Assembly: GCA_003242115.1 (NCBI GenBank)
Contig: QBMP01000136.1
Span: 1-5,407 of the forward strand
Origin: Phormidesmis priestleyi
Lineage (GTDB): Bacteria; Cyanobacteriota; Cyanobacteriia; Phormidesmidales; Phormidesmidaceae
Direction: 5' to 3'
Length of the DNA: 5,407 nt
In this document: in pieces, positions 1 to 5,407 of the stretch
Layout: every line of letters starts with the position of its first letter
How positions within the stretch are numbered: the stretch's first letter is position 1
Program-made: the position numbers and the translations under genes
The notes under the pieces: generated by a model
Seen by the model: the letters and a program-made list of their open reading frames with translations, nothing else
Databases searched by the model: none
Told to the model about the DNA's origin: nothing

Positions 1-188
1 GACCAAAAATCAGTGTCGGTATAGACTTCGTGGCGAGAAAGGGCGGCAAAGGTGACCGCTGAGACGAAGCTTTGGGCGCGATCGCTCATCACCACGCGCA
101 CCTGCACCCCAGACTTTGCCAAAGTAGAAACGACCTCGCACACCTTGTAGGCCGCGATGCCACCCGTGACGCCAATCACAACCTTCAT
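1..188 (-). CDS. coaBC: CoaBC (Dfp), phosphopantothenoylcysteine decarboxylase/synthase, N-terminal part
   Basis: This is the first 62 codons of a gene that runs off the left edge. The protein begins MKVVIGVTGGIAAYK, the flavin-binding N-terminal signature of the HFCD flavoprotein family, followed by a VRVVMSDRAQSFV segment and then TFAALS, as in CoaBC/Dfp. In the full enzyme the N-terminal half decarboxylates 4'-phosphopantothenoylcysteine (FMN-dependent). The C-terminal half makes that substrate from 4'-phosphopantothenate, cysteine and CTP, two successive cytoplasmic steps of coenzyme A synthesis. The active-site histidine and the synthase half lie outside the window, so a decarboxylase-only protein cannot be formally excluded, although cyanobacteria usually have the fusion. 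The ATG at 186-188 gives the normal family N-terminus; no clear Shine-Dalgarno precedes it. The DUF2555-like gene ends about 50 bp upstream on the same strand, so co-transcription is likely (inference). A HIP1 site (78-85) lies inside. Confidence 0.9.
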   Translation of the reverse strand, partial: MKVVIGVTGGIAAYKVCEVVSTLAKSGVQVRVVMSDRAQSFVSAVTFAALSRHEVYTDTDFW

Positions 189-208
189 GGGATCGGCCAA
201 ACCGCTCT

Positions 209-256
209 TAGGACTCGTCAAATCTAGGACTGATCAAATCTAGGACTCGTCAAATG
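209..256. repeat. Three tandem copies of a 16-bp unit
   Basis: Three head-to-tail 16-bp units lie at 209-224, 225-240 and 241-256 (plus-strand unit TAGGACTCGTCAAATC). Units 1 and 3 differ only at the last base; unit 2 has GA in place of CG at positions 8-9. The unit at 241-256 encodes the end of the DUF2555-like protein (AFDES), and the TAG stop straddles the junction with the middle unit. The other two copies fill most of the gap to coaBC. This looks like local duplication of the gene's 3' end by slippage. No function is evident. Confidence 0.85.
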
Positions 257-488
257 CTTCTAAATCCAGCAGATGCATGTAGGGCTCTACTAATTCGGAA
301 CGCTGAAACGCCACTGCTCTAAGTAGGTGCCAGTCTTGCAGACCTTCAAAGGCGCTAGGATAGGCGTCTTGCTCCAGGCGTTGAGCCAGCTGAGCAACGT
401 CATCCGGCGTCATCTGAGCAATTTCTTGAGGAGAAATATGATTAGCAGTAGCGGACGAAACGGGCTCACGATGTTTTGCTGATTGCAT
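240..488 (-). CDS. Small cyanobacterial protein, DUF2555-like
   Basis: This 82-residue soluble protein has no signal peptide or membrane segment. Residues 1-18 are polar and probably disordered. Residues 19-80 form a compact region with SPQEIAQMTPDDVAQLAQRLEQ (a likely helix pair), then YPSAFEGLQDWHLLRAVAF and LVEPYMHLLDLE. I recognise this pattern, in particular the DWHLLRA and LVEPYxHLLDLE blocks, as the cyanobacterial family annotated DUF2555, from memory and without a search. Its biochemical role is unknown to me. The start is the ATG at 486-488, with weak purine-rich sequence and no strong Shine-Dalgarno upstream. It is followed by coaBC on the same strand after about 50 bp, most of which is a tandem copy of its own 3' end. 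The neighbourhood suggests co-expression with coenzyme A synthesis but does not show a functional link. Confidence 0.8.
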   Translation of the reverse strand: MQSAKHREPVSSATANHISPQEIAQMTPDDVAQLAQRLEQDAYPSAFEGLQDWHLLRAVAFQRSELVEPYMHLLDLEAFDES

Positions 489-732
489 AGCCTATTACCT
501 ATCTCAGTCAGTGATAACTTCAAACAGCACTTAGTGCCACTCACGAAAAATTCATCGTTCGGGGTATCGGCCCAAGTAGGCCATCAGAGCCGGTATGTTT
601 TTGACATGAATGGCTTTTCGATACTTAAGAATAAACCAGTATTACGTTAACTGTCACCTTAGCTATATTCTAGGCGCTGCTTTTAATTTTAATTATGGTT
701 GAACTTAACATCATTTGTCATAAATCAAACGT

Positions 733-775
733 CAGAGAACGCAACAAATCACAACGTTATTGTGCGTTAGTTCTG
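733..775. other. Imperfect hairpin in the gene-free stretch
   Basis: An inverted repeat can fold into a 13-bp stem. CAGA (733-736) pairs with TCTG (772-775), AACGC (738-742) with GCGTT (764-768), and ACAA (744-747) with TTGT (760-763). A bulged A at 743 and a small internal loop (G737 opposite 769-771) interrupt it, and the loop is about 12 nt. No run of T follows on the plus strand. On the minus strand it is followed by moderately T-rich sequence, so it could be a weak terminator for the esterase gene or part of a structured RNA. The pairing is seen directly; the role is unknown. Confidence 0.4.
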
Positions 776-862
776 AGTTGGCTCTTTTCAGGGTTAAGAA
801 CTCGCTACCCATAGTAAAGAGACTTCATACTGACTAGATTTACCTTGCCCAACACCAGATAT

Positions 863-880
863 ACTAGCGATCGCGCTAGT
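863..880. other. Short perfect hairpin containing a HIP1 site, possible 3' end of the esterase transcript
   Basis: ACTAGCG (863-869) and CGCTAGT (874-880) form a perfect 7-bp stem around the loop ATCG; the HIP1 octamer occupies 867-874. It begins about 40 bp beyond the esterase stop codon on the minus strand, a usual place for a terminator or RNA 3'-end stabiliser. No T-tract follows on either strand, so it is not a classical intrinsic terminator. The self-complementarity of HIP1 itself explains part of the pairing. Confidence 0.35.
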
Positions 881-921
881 GATTTCGAGTGATTCTGTGA
901 GTAATCCCAATACGAAGATGA

Positions 922-1566
922 TTAAAGCGACGTGAGCGCTGTGCAAAACTGACTGGCTACTTTGAGCGCGTCAAAAGACACTTCATGGCCCATTGCAAAT
1001 GTTTGATAGGTGACGGGTAAGCCCTGCTGCTCTAGCTGAGCTTGAGTATCTAAAGACTTAGACAAGGGCACGACTTGATCCTGGGTGCCGTGAAGCACCA
1101 GTACCGGACGAGGTGTAACGCACTCGGTAATGGGGGCGTGGCTGTAGCCGCTGAGAATGAGCATCGCAGCTAGCGGCAACCTGGGGCCGACATCTAGCGT
1201 CATTGCACCGCCTTGAGAGAAGCCGCCCATAATTGTTTTTTCTAGGGGGATGCCGGTTTGATCGGGGAGTGATTCCATCCAGGCTTGGATCTGCTCGCGG
1301 CTAGAGCGCAAATCAGCCTGACGCTCAAAATCGTGAGGACGGCGAAAGTCATAGTTAGGCGGGAAGCCATACCACTGCTTCCCGCCCGGCACCATTGGAT
1401 GATCGAATGGGGCGTCCGGGATTAGCCCTTTAAAGGGGATGGAAACCATGTTGATCGCTTCGATGAGTCCGGCGACGTTTTCGGCATTTGCGCCCCAGCC
1501 GTGCAGCAAAACAATCAGCCAGTCTGATTCGGGTTCGGGCGTCAGAGAAATTGCACGTAAAGCCAA
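922..1566 (-). CDS. Serine esterase, phospholipase/carboxylesterase (acyl-protein thioesterase-like) family
   Basis: This 214-residue cytoplasmic alpha/beta hydrolase has the usual length for the phospholipase/carboxylesterase family. LHGWGAN (21-27) is the oxyanion-hole loop. GGFSQGG (114-120) is the nucleophile elbow, with Ser117. HGTQDQVVP gives Asp163 and MGHEVS gives His194, so the catalytic triad is complete. PDAPFDHP...GKQWYGF (50-68) is also typical. Family members hydrolyse carboxylic esters or thioesters of small or acyl substrates; the natural substrate here cannot be read from sequence. There is no signal peptide. The start is unusual: no in-frame ATG or GTG exists between the upstream stop (TAA at 1591-1593) and the conserved start of the protein. 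TTG at 1564-1566 gives the expected N-terminus (MALRAIS) and has AGCAGG ending 6 nt before it as ribosome binding site. It is divergent from purH and apparently monocistronic. Confidence 0.9.
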   Translation of the reverse strand: MALRAISLTPEPESDWLIVLLHGWGANAENVAGLIEAINMVSIPFKGLIPDAPFDHPMVPGGKQWYGFPPNYDFRRPHDFERQADLRSSREQIQAWMESLPDQTGIPLEKTIMGGFSQGGAMTLDVGPRLPLAAMLILSGYSHAPITECVTPRPVLVLHGTQDQVVPLSKSLDTQAQLEQQGLPVTYQTFAMGHEVSFDALKVASQFCTALTSL

Positions 1567-1703
1567 ACCGCACCTGCTTCGTAAAAACGTTTAAAAAAGG
1601 CCAGCCTCAATCATAAGGATTTTTAGCCGAGATTTTTGGGCAGAATTTCGCCAAACTCCGCCATTGCCTGTACGCTTTTAAACTTGCCCATCTATAACTT
1701 TTT
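1567..1703. promoter_or_regulatory. Divergent promoter region between the esterase gene and purH
   Basis: These 137 bp separate two genes that are transcribed away from each other, so both promoters should be here or just inside the genes. For the esterase, TATGAT on the minus strand (1610-1615) is a good -10 hexamer and would give a leader of about 35-40 nt, but no TTGACA-like hexamer is present at the right distance. For purH, TATAAC (1693-1698) resembles a -10 box but lies only 5 bp before the first ATG, again without a matching -35. It would fit a very short leader and a start at the second ATG (1713). The palindrome AAACGTTT (1585-1592) lies near the esterase start. All of this is pattern-level inference. 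Confidence 0.3.
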
Positions 1704-3278
1704 ATGAAGCCCATGCCTCGCCTTGCCCTGTTGAGTGTGTCTGATAAAACTGGTTTGATTGAGTTGGCGCGATCGCTCCACCAAACCCTCGACTTTGAGC
1801 TAGTCAGCTCCGGCGGCACCGCCAAAGCTCTGAGCGAAGCGGGCATTCCGGTCACCAAAGTATCTGACTACACAAACTCACCTGAAAGTTTAGGTTGACA
1901 GGTAAAAACGCTGCACCCTAAAATTCACGGCGGCATTTTAGCTAGGCCCGATCAGGCGGCTGATCAAAAAGACCTGACCGATAACGGCATTCGCGCCTTT
2001 GATTTGGTGGTGGTGAATCTGTATCCCTTCGAGCAAACCATCGCTAAGCCAGATGTGGCGCTAGCTGAGGCGATTGAAAATATTGATATTGGGGGGCCAA
2101 CGATGATTCGCTCAGCAGCGAAAAACCACCAGTATGTAACCGTGCTGTGTGATCCCAATCAGTATGAGGATTATTTGGCAGTTGCCACTGCTAATCAAGG
2201 TAAACCGCCGTTAGACTTTCGCGCGAGCTGTGCGCAGCAGGCGTTCTGGCATACGGCTAATTATGATTGTGCGATCGCTCAATACCTGACTCAACAGCTC
2301 ACCCCAGCGAATTCAGCTGACGAAGCTGCCGCCCCAACTCACTACGCTATCGGTGGCCACCTCAAGCAAACGCTGCGCTATGGAGAGAACCCACATCAGC
2401 GCGCTGCTTGGTATCAAAGCGGGGCACTCCCTAGCGGTTGGGCGGCGGCTGACCAGCTACAGGGCAAAGCTCTCAGCTACAACAACCTGATCGATTTGGA
2501 AGCTGCCCGCCGGATTATTGCCGAATTTCCGCAAAGCGAGCAGCCCGCTGCGGCTATTCTCAAGCACACGAATCCGTGCGGTGTCTCTGTTAGCGATTCG
2601 CTGGTGGCAGCTTACCAGCAGGCATTTGAGGCCGATAGCACCTCCGCTTTTGGGGGCATTGTCGCGCTCAATCAGCCTATTGATGCCGCTACCGCCACAG
2701 CGCTAACCGGCACCTTTTTGGAATGTGTGGTCGCGCCGGGATGCAGCGATCAAGCGCAAGAAATTTTAAGCGCGAAAAAGAATTTGCGCATTTTGCTGTT
2801 GCCAGATCTCACATCGGGGCCGCAGCAGAGCGTGAGAACGATAGCGGGCGGGTTTTTGAGTCAGGCGGTGGATGATTTGGCGACTGATGTGGGGGCTTGG
2901 GCGATCGCGACTTCCCTCAAACCCACTGATGCCGAACTCGCTGAAATGCTCTTTGCTTGGCGAGTGGTCAAGCATGTCAAATCCAACGCTATTTTAATCG
3001 TGCGCGACAATACAACGCTCGGCGTCGGCGCAGGGCAGATGAACCGGGTTGGCTCAGTCAAAATCGCGTTAGAACAAGCGGGCGACAAAGCCCAAGACGC
3101 AACGCTGGCCAGCGACGGCTTTTTCCCTTTTGAAGATTCGGTGCGAACCGCTGCCGCTGCTGGCATCAAAGCCATTGTTCAGCCCGGTGGCAGCATCCGC
3201 GACGAAGACTCCATTAAGGCGGCCAATGAGCTAGGCATCATCATGGCCTTCACCGGAGTCCGGCACTTTTTACACTAA
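1704..3278 (+). pseudogene. purH: purH (AICAR formyltransferase/IMP cyclohydrolase), interrupted by an in-frame TGA
   Basis: PurH performs the last two steps of purine synthesis: formylation of AICAR with 10-formyl-THF, then ring closure to IMP. The 525-codon frame is full length for the family (usually about 510-530) and conserved throughout. The N-terminal cyclohydrolase domain (about 1-150) has [33 protein letters not shown] (67-79) and VVNLYPFEQTIAKP. The formyltransferase domain has LRYGENPHQ (224-232), KHTNPCG with catalytic Lys287-His288, SAFGGI, VKHVKSNAI, GAGQMNRV, DGFFPFED and QPGGSIRDED. The only defect is TGA at codon 65 (1896-1898), where relatives have Gly (LGGRVKTLHP). The 64-residue product would lack the catalytic core. 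Reinitiation at TTG 2004 or a following GTG could give a 424-residue protein with the formyltransferase domain and part of the first domain. There is no frameshift or other decay, so the change is recent, a sequencing error, or read through. ATG at 1704 or 1713 could be the start; neither has a Shine-Dalgarno. Confidence 0.88.
1896..1898 (+). other. In-frame TGA within purH (codon 65)
   Basis: The reading is ...L-G-TGA-Q-V-K-T-L-H-P. The family has a second glycine at this place, and GGA to TGA needs one transversion (G to T at 1896). The next base is C, which is known to make UGA a comparatively leaky stop. Translation resumes in the same frame with perfect family similarity at the next codon, so this is a substitution and not an indel. 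Confidence 0.9.
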
Positions 3279-3287
3279 TTTGATGCC

Positions 3288-3311
3288 GGGTTTAATGGCC
3301 GGTCTAATGGC
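3288..3311. repeat. Two 12-bp direct repeats between convergent stop codons
   Basis: GGGTTTAATGGC (3288-3299) is followed at once by CGGTCTAATGGC (3300-3311), 10 of 12 bases identical. They fill most of the 36 bp between the purH stop and the stop of the DUF2996-like gene. No hairpin with a T-tract is evident, so a shared bidirectional terminator cannot be recognised here. This is probably a small local duplication. Confidence 0.5.
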
Positions 3312-3314
3312 AGA

Positions 3315-3824
3315 TTAATTGCGGGTCAGCCACTTTTGACCATTCAGCCGCTGCACCGTGTAGCCCACCAGCAGATCTAGCGTAATCCGGCGCTCATCGC
3401 CCATAAACTGTTCCACGGTGCTAGGCTTTCCGCCATTAGAGGCTAAGGTAAACACCTTTTGGCCGGTAATATTCTCGTCAATAAAAGCGACATTGAACTG
3501 CCGTTGCCCTTCACCAGCGGCTTCCCATTGGCCCTGTACCTGCCAATAGGGCTCGGTATCGCTCTGGCCAACCAGATCCAGCTTGCGCTTCGCAAACTCC
3601 AAGGTCAAATCGTCCACACCTGCTTTGGCCATCGCCGTTTTGAGGCTGGGCAGATAATCCTGCTCCATAAACTCATTAAAGGGCTTGTCTTCTAGCTTGG
3701 GCGGCTTTTCTGCCTTTTTGGCAGCGGGCTTTTTCTCGGTAGCGGCCTTTTCAGCAGATTTCTTTTCGGGCTTCTTTTCGGCGGTTTCTGCGGCGGTTTC
3801 TTTGGGCGTACTTTCTTCTGCCAT
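3315..3824 (-). CDS. DUF2996-like protein with a Lys/Ala/Glu-rich N-terminal tail
   Basis: This 169-residue protein has two parts. Residues 1-45 are almost only A, E, K, P, T and S (EKKPEKKSAEKAATEKKPAAKKAEK), a charged, probably disordered tail. Residues 46-169 form a folded domain with DKPFNEFMEQDYLPSLKTAM, YWQVQGQW, QRQFNVAFIDENITGQKVF, KPSTVEQFMGDERRITLDLL and a C-terminal VQRLNGQKWLTRN. I recognise this domain from memory as the uncharacterised cyanobacterial/plastid family DUF2996; I do not know its function. No transmembrane segment or signal peptide is visible. The ATG at 3822-3824 is chosen because MAEE is the usual type of N-terminus and AAAGAG lies just upstream. A TTG at 3852-3854 would add ten residues (PLYRVWLKS) that do not look like the family. 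It converges with purH and appears to be transcribed alone. Confidence 0.85.
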   Translation of the reverse strand: MAEESTPKETAAETAEKKPEKKSAEKAATEKKPAAKKAEKPPKLEDKPFNEFMEQDYLPSLKTAMAKAGVDDLTLEFAKRKLDLVGQSDTEPYWQVQGQWEAAGEGQRQFNVAFIDENITGQKVFTLASNGGKPSTVEQFMGDERRITLDLLVGYTVQRLNGQKWLTRN

Positions 3825-3995
3825 GCTCTTTAGCCAAACTCTATATAGCGGCAAGTGCAGCAGATATGTGGCTGATTGGCCATTACTCTACTGCGACCTA
3901 ATTATAGAAGTTTAAGGGATAAATTTCCTCCCTTGCCCTGCCTTTTCACAGCCCTTTCGCAGCTCTCTTACAGTAGGATCTAACCCCCAACTGAA
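3825..3995. promoter_or_regulatory. Upstream region of the DUF2996-like gene, also 3' region of fcl
   Basis: A perfect TATAAT on the minus strand (3901-3906) could be the -10 box for the DUF2996-like gene, giving a leader of about 70 nt; no good -35 hexamer is visible 16-18 bp before it. A second TATATA (3842-3847) is closer to the start codon. An inverted repeat AAGGGA (3914-3919) / TCCCTT (3929-3934) with a 9-nt loop could form a weak hairpin downstream of fcl, but no T-tract follows it. Terminator and promoter are therefore both tentative. Confidence 0.3.
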
Positions 3996-4976
<981 letters not shown>

Positions 4977-5006
4977 CTATTAAATCATTCACCCCATCAC
5001 AGACTA

Positions 5007-5407
5007 TTAGGCCATAGAGCCGACGGTCTGACTGCGGACAGTAGCCGCTTCGGAGCCGTTGCTCTCAGCGCCGCCTACTGGCTTTTGGCCAATTGCTTCT
5101 AAGTCGGCATTGACCATCAGCTTGACCAAGCCCTCGAACGTGACTTCCGGCGCCCAACCCAATTGCTTTTTCGCTTTGGTCGGATCGCCAATGAGTAAAT
5201 CTACTTCCGTAGGTCGCAAGTAGCGCTCATCAAAGGCAACATAGTCATTCCAGTCGAGACCGACGGACTGAAAGGCAATATCTAAAAACTGCCGAATGGA
5301 ATAGGTTTCACCTGTGGCCACGACAAAATCATCCGGTTTGTCCTGCTGGAGCATGAGCCACATGGCGCGCACGTAATCTTTGGCATAGCCCCAGTCGCGC
5401 TTAGCAT
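5007..5407 (-). CDS. gmd: GDP-mannose 4,6-dehydratase, C-terminal part
   Basis: This is the last 132 codons of a gene that enters from the right edge. The frame is open to the window end and reads AKRDWGYAKDYVRAMWLMLQ, then DDFVVATGETYSIRQFLDIAF and RYLRPTEVDLLIGDPTKAKKQLGW. All three blocks are diagnostic of Gmd, the NADP-dependent enzyme that turns GDP-D-mannose into GDP-4-keto-6-deoxy-D-mannose. The catalytic Thr/Glu/Tyr/Lys and the Rossmann motif lie outside the window. After LVKLMVNADLEAIG a polar tail of about 27 residues (KPVGGAESNGSEAATVRSQTVGSMA) follows; it looks disordered and is not part of the catalytic fold. The GTG at 5370-5372 is internal and not a start, because conserved sequence continues upstream of it. 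fcl follows after 63 bp, so the pair supplies GDP-L-fucose for polysaccharide or glycan synthesis. Confidence 0.95.
   Translation of the reverse strand, partial: AKRDWGYAKDYVRAMWLMLQQDKPDDFVVATGETYSIRQFLDIAFQSVGLDWNDYVAFDERYLRPTEVDLLIGDPTKAKKQLGWAPEVTFEGLVKLMVNADLEAIGQKPVGGAESNGSEAATVRSQTVGSMA

Larger units (their letters stand above)
489..921. other. Gene-free stretch upstream of the DUF2555-like/coaBC pair
   Basis: I see no convincing protein gene, tRNA or known small RNA here. The promoter for the leftward DUF2555-like gene should lie in this stretch, but I cannot place it: candidate minus-strand hexamers such as TATAGC (662-667) lack a good partner at normal spacing. The part from about 600 to 735 is AT-rich. 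A perfect TTGACA (601-606) and a TTGAAC (699-704) sit on the plus strand with no recognisable gene after them. Two inverted repeats occur, at 733-775 and 863-880. A 39-codon plus-strand frame at 695-814 has no ribosome binding site and no recognised motif. The stretch may hold a regulatory RNA or only a long leader and a 3' trailer. Confidence 0.6.

Noticed and set aside
695..814. A 39-codon plus-strand frame starting ATG in the gene-free stretch
   Set aside because: No ribosome binding site, no recognised motif and a composition typical of chance translation. It also runs through the 733-775 hairpin.
1896..1898. Selenocysteine at the purH TGA
   Set aside because: The family residue at this place is glycine, not cysteine or selenocysteine, and no stable hairpin of SECIS type is evident just downstream.
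2861..3175. Minus-strand frames opposite purH (also 1607-1858, 1964-2158 and 2766-2975)
   Set aside because: Shadow frames of purH with Ala/Ser-rich or low-information translations and no recognisable domain.
2004..3278. A separate gene starting at TTG 2004
   Set aside because: Conserved PurH sequence continues upstream in the same frame to the TGA and beyond it, so this is the rest of purH and not an independent gene.
3914..3934. AAGGGA/TCCCTT inverted repeat as an intrinsic terminator for fcl
   Set aside because: Only 6 bp of stem and no T-tract on the minus strand; kept as a remark in the regional entry only.

Overview
The window is a piece of cyanobacterial chromosome. Three things point there. 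The octamer GCGATCGC (HIP1) occurs six times in 5.4 kb (78-85, 867-874, 1769-1776, 2271-2278, 2901-2908, 4823-4830), where chance predicts about 0.1. Two small proteins look like families I know essentially from cyanobacteria (DUF2555-like) or from cyanobacteria and plastids (DUF2996-like). The GDP-fucose synthase also has the cyanobacterial type of sequence. I cannot name the species.

Layout: the minus strand carries the start of coaBC (coenzyme A synthesis, cut by the left edge), preceded by a small DUF2555-like gene that probably shares its transcript. A gene-free stretch of about 430 bp (489-921) follows. Next, still on the minus strand, is a small serine esterase of the phospholipase/carboxylesterase family (922-1566) with a TTG start. 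It is divergent from purH (1704-3278, plus strand), which converges with a DUF2996-like gene (3315-3824, minus). The right end is a minus-strand pair, gmd (cut by the right edge) then fcl. Together they convert GDP-mannose to GDP-L-fucose, a precursor for surface or exported polysaccharide.

The most notable observation is in purH. The 525-codon frame is intact and well conserved except for one in-frame TGA at codon 65 (1896-1898), at a position where the family has a conserved glycine, just before the VKTLHP motif. A GGA-to-TGA point mutation or a sequencing error is the simplest reading. Stop-codon readthrough is a less likely alternative. Other small features are a triple 16-bp tandem repeat at the 3' end of the DUF2555-like gene and two hairpins in the gene-free stretch.

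The rest is ordinary housekeeping and nucleotide-sugar gene content. I see no defence system, mobile element, CRISPR array, tRNA or rRNA, and no convincing sign of a new multi-gene system.
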